A stretch of DNA of 64,000 nt. Origin: Mesaphorura yosii (taxonomy: Eukaryota; Arthropoda; Collembola; Poduromorpha; Tullbergiidae). The stretch lies in assembly GCA_009869945.1 (NCBI GenBank), contig WIXG01000101.1, forward strand, positions 1 to 64,000, read 5' to 3'. Position 1 is the first letter of the stretch. Each line of letters opens with the position of its first letter. Shown piece by piece: positions 45,401-57,360 of this stretch. A program made the translations under genes and the position numbers. The notes under the pieces were generated by a model. That model had not been told where the DNA came from. It searched no databases and saw only the letters and a list, made by a program, of their open reading frames with translations.

Positions 45401-48400
45401 AAAATCGGAGTTGAATTCGACTAACGGGTTGGTCTGCACTGAATTCGTTCTGCGTCCTCGTAGTAGCCCTCTTTACAAACGCAGGTCCCTCGGAGACAGA
45501 CGCTGTTGCTGGTCACGCACTCCGGTGAGGACTGGCAACTATCGCCCAAATAACTCTTCATCTGAGATCAGGACCGTCGAAATTAGGGATTTCTGAGGAT
45601 TCTAATGTAATGCATCAAACGATTGTGCTCACCTCGACAGTAGAGATGACGAGGCGATGGTTGTAGAAGGACCGGGCAAAGTTATCATGGAAGCTCAACT
45701 GCGGGTGCAAGTGTCGGGTGGACTTCATTCCAGACGGAGCAAAGCTCTGATTCCGCTCCTGGCTCCATGGGAGGGCCGAATCCTGATCTGCGATGTCGAC
45801 ACTGCTCGTCAATTCCTGTGCGGCCACTGAAACTGAAAAATTGAAGGAATTGCACACACCAGTTAAGCAACTTTATTACTTTGTATTAAGATCACCTCTC
45901 ATGACTCTCACCTTTGTCACAGGGACCGAGATTGTGGATCCAAATTGGTATCTGTTTCTGGCACGCTGCGAGTCTCATCAGACACTCCGAGTTGTACGTC
46001 ACGCCATCGTTCCCACAAACCTAATCAACCCAAACGCCTCGGTTAATCTTCCAAATTAATAGACATTTCGCATCTTGACTAACCAGACTAACCTGTGACG
46101 AGTCTTCATCCTCGCAAGTATTTTGGCAGGTGCACTCGGCAAAGTCACCCCGCACTTGACACTCCGCGCCATAGTCGCACACCACTCGATCACACAGCCC
46201 CTCCTTCGGGACAGAAAGGCAGCCGTCGGAGCTCAGGACCCCGCCATCGATACACACATCACACTTGCGCCCAGTCACTCCCGGCTTGCATTCACAATTG
46301 CCGCTCATCTGCTCGCAGTCATCGCGAATCGACCCGAGTGCCGAACACTCGCAGCCTAAAGTCATAAAACATACTTATCACAAAAGAGGCACAAGTACAT
46401 CTTAATTTAGGGTCAAGAGAATTCACGTACTTGTGCAGCCATCTGAGGACAGCACAGGCTTCCTTGGGAAGCCCCAGAATGCAGGCAGACAGCGATCGCA
46501 ATTCTCTCCTCCGACGCCCAGATGACAGTCGCACTCGTCCGTGACAGGGTCGCATCTCTGCGATTTGGAACCCAGTCTGTTGCATTTGCATGTTTGCGGA
46601 CAGCCTTCGTAGTCGGGACCCAAGGCTCTTGTCACTCCGTCCAGGCAACACCCGAACTGTCCCGACTCGCAACGGAGACCACGGAGATCGTCCAAAGGAT
46701 ATAGGGTAGTTTCCACTATGCTGCAGAAATTAACCGGTGCCGGGAGTACAGCTTTCTGCTGTTGACAAGAAGCCCGTTTCATTTGGCACTCGTCAGCGTA
46801 GAACTCTCCGTCGGAGCCACAAATGGATCCAGAATCCACGCCCTCCGTGCAATTGTGTTCACACACGCACTTGGGCTCGTTGCCTTCGACCACACACGTC
46901 GAGTAAAACTGGCAGCGGGCACTCGCGCAGGAGTCTGCAATTCAAGAATGGAGTCAGTCCAGTGAAGCTTCGTCACTCACACTCATGAGACGGTGCTGTC
47001 CAAGGCCACTTACCGCATGGTCCCGGGTGGGCCGCCTCCACCTCAATGCCGGTTCTGCAAACTTCCATCTGCAGGTCACAGAAGCTGGTGTAACTTTTTC
47101 CATCCGATCCACACACTGGGTCATAATCGACCGAGCAGGTCCCGCACTCACAGACAGCCTCCCCAAATTTTTCTACACAAGTTGCCCCAGCCGGGCAATG
47201 ATGATTGGAGCATGCATCAATGCTGCCCTCTTCTGTGAAACAGGAAGGATGAATAGTGATGGAAAGTGTATCTTGGAGCTTAATTTGTCCAAGACTCTTC
47301 TGAACTCACTCACCACAAGATCCACTGAAAGCGATTCGTAGCTCCCTCGATTCTCGACACGCAGTCAGAATCAGCTGGCAGGCGTTGTCGTAAGTCTTCA
47401 TGTCTGTGGAAGAGAGTAGGGCAGGTCAATGTGGGGTCAGATCTAATAGCTATTTTTGTAATTCGAGTCACTATCACCCACCTGATCCGCAGACTGGCCT
47501 GACGACTGGGTCGCACACCATCGCGCAGACACACTCGGCCACTCCGAACCTGTTGATGGCACACGTCTCGTAACCCCCGCACGCAATGCTGTCGCAGGGG
47601 TTGACGCCCGAAGAGCACAGACCGCGGTAAATCATGCGCAGCTCGCGTCTTGTGCGGCAGGCATGCTGTTTCATAAAGCACTCGTTGGTGTAGGACCGCC
47701 CGTCCGACGCACACACCGGTCGATTCAGACCCTGAGAGCATTCTTCTTCACAGGCGCACACTGGGCGGCGTTGTCGGTCAAGCTGGCAGATGCCATCAAC
47801 TAAACACTCCACATCCGCGCAGGGGTCGCACTTGCCCAAGTACTTCACGTTGATGGCGCGACCCCGCAGACACGCCGCCCGATTCAACTCGCACTCGCTG
47901 CGATACACGCGTCCGTCGGAGCCACACAGCTCTGTCTCTTGCTCCGCACCGTCGAGGAGTGGAGGGCACTCGGGTGGACACTCACAAACTCCCACCGTCC
48001 CGTTTTGGGTTTGTGTGGACGTGCAGCGGGCGCCAAACGGGCAGACTTTGTCCAGGCAAGGATCTGAGCGATCAGCTGCAAACGACAGACGATTATTTGC
48101 TGCTAATTTTATCTTATCACTGCCCAATCACTGCTTGAGTGCACTTACAGCATTCACCTGACCTCTTGACGCGGACCGGCACGTGGTTTCTGCAGGCGAA
48201 TTGTCTGAGAAGGCACTCGTTGGCGTAGGTCACCTCGTCCGAGCCACAAACAGGAGCATAGCCCGACGCACATGACTCCGGACAGCGGCACAGAGCCCGC
48301 CCGCCCTCCACCACGCAGCCGGCTCCGTGGGGGCAGCGCGTCTGCTCACACGGCTCACCTGCACATAAAAACAAGAGGTCATCTCGTCAGTTGATGTTGT

Positions 48401-51010
48401 CAATGTTCTGGTTGTGATGGCAGTTGGTAGCGTGGAATATCAAAGATCAAACGACCAAAGCACATAAGCAAAACAAAGGCGATCAGCTGATGGCTGAACT
48501 GTTTGATCGAAACTTCATCACTTCGCGTCATAAAAGAACGCCGATCCATAAACTCATTTCTCAATCACTGTCACACTTGTGAATTGCTCGTGCTCTTCTC
48601 ACTTGAGAGAAAGGCCAGCATTATTTCTGACAAGATGATGGTAACTGGCGGTGGAGACTCAACAGCCAGTGAACGACCGGACGTACTGCTGCCGTCGGAA
48701 GTGGAGGTGTACGTGGAATTCATGGCTCCATCCACGTTCGACGAACTGGGCTCACTCAGGTGGGCATTTCATTCCCTCCCGAGCTGGTTAAAGATCTAAT
48801 ATTCTGTTTTAATTGTCGATCCTGCGTTTTTGATCAGTTGGATCGAGAAGCACCGTCGTGTGGAGCAGCTGACGATCCAGGCCATAGTGGAAGCACTCGC
48901 CAAGCGGGAGGAGCTCGTCAAAGGCACTCTCATAACTCACGAAAAGGTAAGTTAAAAGGGCAGCTGACGGTCGGGCTTAATTTGCATGCTCGTGTCTTTC
49001 AGTTAACTGTGTTGGTACACGATGTGGTGCTCGTAGAGCTGTGGCGCGAGGAGATCCTGCCCCTCCTGCTCCAGACGACGACCCTCAGCAACTCATTCAC
49101 TCTGTACACGATCCTTTTCCACGAGGCCACCTGTGTCACCCTCCTCGAGACTGTTCTCTTCCACCCAGACTCCGCACAGACACTCGACCACGACGCACTC
49201 GACCTCATCGACTACGCCCAGCGGGCAATCTCTAACAAATTCCTCAACAGGTACCCAAACAAACAACTTCCAACAGCAAATGCGATTTGGAACTGCAAAC
49301 CTGAGCAGCTTCTAATTATCTCTACTATTCGAGCAGGGAGCTGATGGAGGACGAGTCTGATGCAAGCAGTGACGACGCCAATTCGGAAATCAGGCGACAG
49401 ACGACCGCCCTCGCACTTCGAATTGGATTCAAGTGCATCACGATTCTTCGTTACGTCATCGAAAACATTGACAAGTAATCAACTTGCGCAAGCAACATTC
49501 AAATTTCGTGCTTAGTGCCTTTTTTCGTTGCAGGATCAACAGCGCCGTGGTCCCGAGACTCATCGTGAGTGGGGACGCGCCAATGCTCCTCACAGACCTT
49601 CTCCTCAGCAAACCCTGGCGCAGAATCAACTCGAAGGGCCAGGACCAAGAGTACTCGGATGAACGCTCGAGCTGGGTCGACATCAAACCCCACGAGCGCC
49701 TGGCGCTGGGTAAGATCGAAGTTCAGGTCTGGCTCGCGATCTACCAACGTAAGTAATAATCTCACAGTGCTCGGAGATCGGATTAAATTTGGCATCGGTA
49801 TCTTGTATGAGCGCAGTGTTTCTGTGTCCCCGCGTAATTTCTACGTACGAGATTCACCACCACCGTCGAAGTCAACTTCTGCGCCTGACCGGGCTACTGA
49901 ACGAAGTCGTACTGGACCAGCTGCCCATTCTGGGCGAGTTCCAGCGCTGGCTGCACGAGTTGTCACTCGGAGCCCACTTCGGACCTTCGCAGTCACCCCT
50001 CATCATCGAAATGCTGCCCCAACACCGCACAGCGCTCGAGCAGGAGCTGAGTAGGAGGAAGAACGAAATCCTCAAACTGCACAGAGCCGAGATTCTGGGC
50101 TCTTCGCGTGAGAACTTGGCGGAGAAAGCAAAGACGTAAGTCTGCGCAATTTCAAATGCAAACGCCTGGCAGCGGCAGTAAGTGAACAAAACGATTAATT
50201 GAGCTTTCGACTTATGTCACGAATTGCAGGTTGGCCGCGGTATACGACGTGGAGGCCTTCGAGTCCGTGCTGCCGCCGAGCCAGTGCGCCAAGTGTGGCC
50301 AACCTGCACTGAAAAAGTGCTCTCGCTGCCACTTCCAGCACTACTGCGGCAGGGAATGTCAAGTCGCCGACTGGCCGAAGCACAAGCCCGCCTGCGACAA
50401 ACTCTCTGACAATGCCTCCTAAACAATCTAGTTGTATTGTGAATAAACAAACTGGTTTCGATTGCTCACCTGTCAATAAACTCAGGTTTTTGAGATTCTG
50501 GAGCGTGAGTTGCAGTGGCCGAGCTCCAAACATAAAGTTGGCTTGAGGATCGATGTCAAGGAAGAAGATACGCGTGTCCCGCACCCGCAGGCGCCCCACA
50601 CAAAGTTTGTGCTTGAGGAGGGGCTGCAGTCCGTTGACGACGATCACCGTCTTCTCCAGCGAACGGTCGCCGAGAATCACGCGCTTCAGCCGCACGTGCA
50701 CGGCCACTCGCACTCTCGCCCCGCTGCTGCTGCTGCTGTAACGAATCAAGCCGGACGGACCGTCCTCCAGTACACCGACTCCTTCTCCAGTCTCCAGAAT
50801 GCCCTTCTCAGGGTGGAGTTGCACGAGCGTCTCCACTCGCCCCGTGGCCACCATACGAAAACCAGCACCCTGCCGCAGGTGCGCTCTCCCTCCGAAGCAT
50901 TTGGTCTCGGAAGGCACCAAAGAAGCACTTACATTCAGGCTCCCGATGGCCCACGGTGCCAGCACGGCCACAGTCACAATCAAGAATGCCACAGTTGTCG
51001 AATTGCACAT
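42476..51010 (-). CDS. AGRN: Agrin copy B (secreted, NtA-containing)
   Basis: Second agrin gene. Coding exons, 5' to 3' on the minus strand: 50470-51010, 48149-48358, 47482-48075, 47314-47403, 47014-47232, 46431-46934, 46093-46355, 45912-46020, 45633-45826, 45426-45561, 45205-45345, 44955-45138, 44628-44855, 44195-44553, 43862-44126, 43374-43795, 43228-43300, 42940-43144, 42713-42860, 42476-42633; 5043 nt (1680 codons plus stop), all phases compatible. Domain order: signal peptide, NtA, six Kazal domains, CxxxxxGCC module, two laminin-EGF repeats, a seventh Kazal domain, EGF, LamG1, EGF, LamG2, EGF, LamG3. Compared with copy A it lacks two Kazal domains, the lustrin-like exon and the acidic LamG3 cassette, and several introns differ. 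The intron after 42713 starts with GC instead of GT. ZMYND10 lies on the opposite strand inside the first intron. Confidence 0.87.
48635..50422 (+). CDS. ZMYND10: ZMYND10, dynein-arm assembly factor with MYND zinc finger
   Basis: ZMYND10 is a cytoplasmic factor needed to preassemble axonemal dynein arms in motile cilia and sperm. Exons: 48635-48759, 48838-48946, 49003-49250, 49337-49474, 49534-49748, 49817-50135, 50230-50422; 448 codons plus stop, close to the vertebrate length of about 440, phases consistent. The N-terminal helical part carries family motifs (REELVKGTLITHEK, VHDVVLVELWREEILPLL, FHEATCVTLLETVLFH, DLIDYAQRAI). The C-terminus is a MYND finger: CAKCGQPALKKCSRC, then HYCGRECQVADWPKHK and a final Cys. 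A second ATG follows immediately at 48638. CATAAAAG at 48529-48536 could be a TATA-like element, and AATAAA at 50442-50447 ends the gene. The whole gene sits antisense in intron 1 of agrin B. Confidence 0.92.
50442..50447 (+). terminator. ZMYND10 polyadenylation signal
   Basis: AATAAA 20 bp after the ZMYND10 stop codon and 23 bp before the end of the antisense agrin B NtA-1 exon. Confidence 0.6.
50470..51010 (-). other. AGRN: Agrin B first exon: signal peptide and NtA domain (NtA-1)
   Basis: ATG at 51010 opens MCNSTTVAFLIVTVAVLAPW, a signal peptide. The rest reads as an NtA domain, the N-terminal agrin module that in vertebrates binds the laminin coiled coil. Seen: a first cysteine after SETK, a variable Gly/Ser loop, the strand VRVAVHVRLKRVILGD, then VVNGLQPLLKHKLC and the diagnostic DTRIFFLDIDP, followed by LQLTLQNLKNL. 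A phase-1 donor (GTGAGC) joins the first Kazal exon at 48358 in frame. Confidence 0.8.
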
Positions 51011-54000
51011 GATTTTCTGAGTTTTATGAGATACCGCACTTGCTACACTCTTCTACTGTCGGTTGGCTTCTGACACCTGAGACGCGAATATACTGAGGAC
51101 CCGCGACGCGACTGAAAGCGAGCCGAGAAGAATGTTAAATAGTTAACTTCTCTGCGAAGCAGGCAGGCAGACCAAAAGGAAAGGACAGGTCGAATGCCTG
51201 AATGAGTCTGGAAAGGGTCCGCGTCCGCAGTCCGCACAAAAGAGCAAAGCCAAGTTGGGCAGGCTGTCTGGGCACAACAAAAGATGCTCTTCTGAGGGGA
51301 CAACAATAATAATGAGTTTGAACCGAGAGCACCTCGACGGGTGTCTCAACGAGAAAGAATGCCGGACCGAGATCACAGCAGTGATTAGATCGGGTGAACG
51401 GTGAAGAAGAGCATCGAGGAAGTAAAAGCAAAGACGAGACCTGGCTGCCTGCCTGCCACCCTCCGCTTTGATCTGCTCGGGTGAGGCTCCTCGTCGATTG
51501 CAGCCAGCCCGCGAAGAAGGCCCGACGAAGGTATTTGATTTGAGACTGACGACAACGCCCAACGCGAACTCACAGCACAGAACAACTCGAGCACAAAAGT
51601 GATATTTGAATACTGGGGCTATAAATAAACCCATTAAGCAGCATCCAGCAGCAATTTCATCTCCCAAATCACACAAACACATTAAGCACGTGAAAAATGA
51701 AGCACAATCACGACCAGTGCGAGCACGAACCTTGACTAAATCTAAATCGCCATGAAATATGGCATGGCGGCCGTGCGTTGCGTGGCTGTGCTGTAGCTGA
51801 GACACTTGTACTGATCTCTTTTGGTGATTAAACGGGATTCGGAGGTTGAGATTACCGACATTTGGCTGTTAAGGTGCGCCACGTCAATTTGTTGTCTGCG
51901 GCGGGCACGCCGAGCGAGAAAAATGAGTGCGCAGGTGACGCGAGTCTGCGCTGCGTCTGCCCAACGCATTAGCGAGGAGTCGAGTCGAGTCGAGTTGACG
52001 TGTGAAGGATTAAAGGATGAAATTCTGACGGGGCACGTCGGCCGTAAATAATCATAATGATCAACGCATCTCGTCTCAAGAGATGCGCGCTCGTGGACGG
52101 ACACTCCAGCCAGCCTTGTCTATTATTAGACCCACTAAATTAACTCTGAAAATTTATGCCACGCACTCATCTTCCGATCTTCCCGGCGCAATGTAATTAG
52201 TAGTGCACTGCACACACGCTCTGACGGCTCCGAGGATTGAGAATTGATGCCTCCACTCATTCATCCCTCTTCTAAGCCCTCACCTTTCAAAACACTCCGG
52301 ATTAATTCGAGACGACGGCTTCACGACCCGGCATGGCACCACGCTAGGAATTCTAACAAAATGCTACGATTAATAAAACTGGTAAAGGATTCCTGTGCGT
52401 CATTTCGCAGGACGATCGAAGAATGAGCACAATGAAAGAGAACAGGGCCCATGCATTGTTGGCTTTGGCTGTCGCGGGGCAGAAACAATTTTTGTGAAGG
52501 GGAAGGCAAAATGCAAGATTTATGGAGAGTAGGCTCCGTGTTTTGTGGCAAGAAAGAATGCGAAAGAGGAATGCATTCCAGGAATTGAGAGATTCAATTA
52601 CGAACAGGGAAGACAACTCTGCATTCTGCATTAGGCAGCAACCGGCTCCCGCCTGCAGCCGACACAACTCACAACTTGTAGGAAAACTGGTTCGAATTTT
52701 AATTAGATTTGTTCCTTTCATGTTGTTTGGTTTGGGTCTAATCGGAACAATCATTTCTCCGCACTACTGTACTCGACCCGATTCTCTTTCCTCAGTCACT
52801 GCATTAAGGAAATGGTCAGAAATGAAAGGAAGAGTGTGAACATTCTCGCCCTCTTAACCCACACTCTTTTATGCTAAATTATTCCAGACGCACCTTCCCC
52901 GTTATCTTCAGTCGGGAGACTGGACCACGGCCACGGCCAAAAGATGTTATCTGACACCCTTCACAAGACTCCGCTCTCAGGCTGCCCGTCCAGACGAGCA
53001 ACAACTCTCTTCTTCATTCTGCTTCTAGGATCTGAACAAGAGTCCGAGCCCGAGACGAGACAGCAATTTATGGCCATGCCCATTTGCCCATCGCCCGCTC
53101 GCGCTCGAGTTCGAGTTTGCGTTCTCAGCAGCTCTCCTTTCAAAGATCGGGTGACTACCACAAGCAAAGTACGCACACGCACCCGCGGTGACTGACTGAG
53201 ACGAGTGCCCAACATTCCTATGCCTGCGCTGTGCGACCGGGCGATTAATTGGTACACGGAGAAACAATCCTGCAGACTGCAGGCACTCCTGTCCGTCAGA
53301 GCCGTCGATAAGTGACGAGGTTAATTGCATGTTGCTGGACAACGGGTTCCGATGGGCGTGTGTGTGAGAGTTGCATCACAACTCGTATCTTATCGCGACC
53401 CGGTTCCATTGCACTATGAACACGCTCCGACAAGCAATTAGCCACCAAAAACCTGCCCGAGTCCGAAGCAAGTAACTTCTTGCCCCAATTACTGACCGTC
53501 TCCGAGCCAGAAAGCCATGCCAGAATCATGCACAGACTGACAATGAGCGAGCATGAAAGCAAGACGCAGCGCAGTGATGATCATTTTCCTGACGAAGATG
53601 CAGTTCTTGGGAGTAAATTAATATGCAGGAGAATCTCAGGCCATAAACCTGGTCACGGAGATAAGCTGGGCCAGTGCAGTGAAAGAAATCTTAATTGGAC
53701 GGGGCCACTTCGTAAAGCTCTTGACTCATATCGAAAAGATAGAAGTCGAATGTCGAGGCTTTTAACGCTCAACTCGTTTTCAGTTTTCATCTCCCCAAAC
53801 TCTGAACTGATCCACACTGCAAATACGATGCAGTGTCGTTGAATGGACAAGCAAACAGAAAGATTCAAAGATCGTCTGTGATTTATTGATTGATTTCAGT
53901 GTCTCTGCTGTCGCGTGGGCGCTGCTGATTGCTGACACTGACACTCTTTTCACTCGCCAATTCACACGTCCTCTCGCCATTGAACGAATGCATTTCACGA

Positions 54001-57000
54001 GCATCGGAGACAACAACAACAGCGCGCAACGGAGCAACGCCTTCCATTGTCGTTGTCACTCTGCATAAACAAAACACCACGAGCACTTCATCAACACGGG
54101 CTCGCGATGTCGGACTCATTTCGCATCTGACCAAGTTTGGATATACCTCAGTTCATTGGAAGTACCTGCGTGAACGAGAACACGAGCGTGGACAAGGCAC
54201 TCCACCTTCCCAGGCCAAGTCTTCAGGGCGTCTGACAACTCAGCAAAAATGTTCCTCCAGTTGACTCAGCGTACAATCACGCTGAGATAATTAATGGGCT
54301 CCGAGAATGTTTTGCACACAGACAGGGCCAAAGCCAAATACGGCCTGCTCTGGGAGGTCTCAACCGTGTTCATCCACGCTGCTGCACTGCGCTGCATTCA
54401 TTTCATCCGCATCCTCTATTTTGGCTCAGGCCCCGTGTAATCCCTTCTTTAACGAGGTGAGATTATTCAGATGAGATCCGCATCCGAAGAGAGTGAATTC
54501 ATTCCAGAGCTAAAGTCAAGGTTCTTATTGGCAGTCTTGGCCGCGGAAAGTCCAAGCGTTTAGGCCAGCCACGTGTGCCATTCGTAATTAAATACCATTT
54601 CTTGGAGAGGATGTATTTTGGTACGAGTACGACAAGAAGGTTGATGGTTCTTTCGATGTGTGGGGCAGAAACGTTGCAGAAAACGAGGATTGAAATTACA
54701 AAACGCGGTTTCATCACGTCGACTATGGTCGCTGGTCGCTGCCTGTCTGCATGTCACTCGCCTGTCTGAACGTCCTGCTGATTGATTTCAAATCCAGAAC
54801 CCTGGCCAGCATGGCAAGAATTCTTGCACTTTCCATCTCGCATGTCCAAATACGGACAGTTCGTTGAAGGGTTGACAACGAGAGCGACATGAACACGAGC
54901 GTGTTGATCGCTCACTCGGGATTAATTTGTTAACCATCGACTTAACCCAAAACCCCAAAACCAGCATTGCACAATTTCATATTTTAGAGAGCTTAATTGA
55001 GTAGAAATCCCACAACGTTTTAACATCAATGAAGAAAGTCGAAAGTCGTGGCTTGGCTGGTTTGCTTTGAATGTGCCGAAGCGAGGGAGGCAGCGGGAGA
55101 CCCACACGGGCAGTGGCGATTGGCGGTTCCAAAACTCCTTCGACTCGGCTCGGCTCCTTTGGTAATCGAATTAAAATCAAAGTCACGAGTCACGAGTCTA
55201 CGAGTCTCGTTCGCGTCCGCCTTGTTTGGTGTGGCGGTGCCTGCACTCTTCGGAGCACGCACGACGGGTGTCCTCCGTTAATTACCAGCGACAGCGCAAA
55301 CGCTCGAGCCGGGAACACAAATCATGATTCATAATTCACAGACGGCCACCGCAGCAATGAACCAGCGTGAATTGGAGACTGGATTAAACGGATGGCTGAC
55401 TGGATGAGCCACTATTCTCATTACGCATAAACTCATTATGCACGGCATTCGATTTTAATGTATGCAGATTAGCGATTCAGATTAAATGTTTTGATGAGAG
55501 TGAAATTATTAGCTGATGAATGAGGCTGCAATTAGTCGACTTGAGTGGTTGTGATTTCTCATTGCGAGAATGCAAGCGGAGAGGCAGAACGGGGTTTCAT
55601 GGCGATGGGGATGGCGCCGAGAGGTCAAGTCAGAACAATAAAAGGAGGAATCATGAAAGATTTGAGGCTGAATTTTTTATAGCACATGGCCAAATAAGGG
55701 TCGGGATCAGATGCAATCATAAAACAGAGCGGGGCCGGGACCCAGACAGATTGCATTCCGTCTTCTTCCTGGCTTGGCCTCGTCTGCTCTGCTTCTCGCC
55801 TGAGTGCTCAGTGCTCAGCGATCTCTCGCATGCGGATTCTGCTATTCTGCAGCCACCACCACCATAAATCAATCAGCAGAGGCACTGCACTGGGCACTGA
55901 TGCGTTAAATGAGAATAGTGCAAAGTTGGCAAGGCAAAGGGACTGATGGCCCTGGTCATTTGCTTCATTTGCATTTACGTTCGTCCGTCCATCTCCACTC
56001 GTCAATTACGAGCACTCGAGCACAGGCTGAATGAATGATGAAAGTGCAGTCGAATAAAAAATTACCACAGGTATCATTTAAATGCGCATAAATGCCAAAT
56101 CGGGGCATAATCACATGCACGCTGCAATAAAATTGCGCATTGCGCTTGATATCAGAAGAACACACTGATAACTCTCTCTAGGTTCTAAAAACGACTCTGC
56201 GACTCCGCCCGCCAAATTCTGGAGATGGAACCCCAAACCTTTAAGAAAGACTAAATCACAGCCTTCCTTCGCTTGATTTATGAGTCGATTATGCACTACG
56301 CACGTTCGAAGCCAGCAATCAGCGAGTAAATGAGCAAATGAACAAGCAACAGTTCCAGACAGCCCAACTTTCTTCCCCGCACTGCACTGCATTCTTCGTC
56401 TTCATTACCTGCGCCGAGCCGAGCAATAAACCCAAAATCAAAATGTGGCTTTCCTTATTCGGAGTACACGCATTTCCTTTTGCCTCGTGGCTCCATGCAA
56501 CATGCCACGGAGATTTGAACGTAGCCAAATCTTGCAATCGTGCAAGAGATCATGGATGAATGCAACAATCAGACAAGGAAGCACAAACCCTGAGTAAATT
56601 GAGTGGTCTGGTTTGATTTTCTGATTGTGGAACTGACAAATTGTATTTGGTAATTCTTTTATGGCCGATACAGGCTTTAGTGGTCGGCCGAGGAAGAGTG
56701 GCTGGTCGGTAATAAATCGTAAGTGCAGTGCGGTCTGCAGTAGCAGGCAAACAACATAAATCTCAGATTTCATAAGATTTGTTGGCCCGCGCCTGTGCCT
56801 GGGTACAAGCGTACCGCTGCCAACTGCCAACGATGTTTATCGTTGGTGTCAGGTTACGAGCAGAGCAGATCGCTTTCCTGACAAATGACACTTCAGGTCT
56901 TTTATGGACTACGCATTCATCCGGATTACGAGCGCCCGTAGTCATCGCCTCGCTGTCGAGTGCCCTGACCAAATATTTACTCAATTTGCATGCTAGCGAA

Positions 57001-57360
57001 GTAAGCGAAAAAAGTGAGCACTTCGAATCTGCCAGATTTGTCTCTGCGCAGCGTCGTCAGTGTGCGTAGCGCAGATGGGCGTCATCCAAAATGGAGTTGG
57101 CATATTTGGACGCGATAGGAAGGCCGTAAAGTTCGCAGTTGGCACGACACGATCAAGTCTGGCCCAGTGTGAGACATTTACGACTCTCAGCGCCAGTTTT
57201 ATGGTCAATACAATCGCAGCAGCGAATTAAACAGCGGGCACACCTTCATAAACAAAGTGAGGGCCCAGCCACGATCGACGACCCACGCCCGCCACGTGCC
57301 AATGAGCGAAAGCGAAGTCAGAATCCTCCTAGGCTAAAGGTTAAAAGCTACAGGCATTAC
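51011..57360. other. 6.3 kb between the two NtA exons: no gene seen
   Basis: Contains the presumed promoter of NtA-1 and, if NtA-2 is an alternative first exon, an intron. A short GAGTC tandem repeat lies near 51974-51996. The open frames on both strands have no recognisable domain. Confidence 0.45.

Noticed and set aside
51143-51805. 220-codon minus-strand open frame upstream of NtA-1
   Set aside because: Cysteine-containing but without any periodic or family pattern; upstream of the NtA-1 start with no splice fit. Treated as chance.
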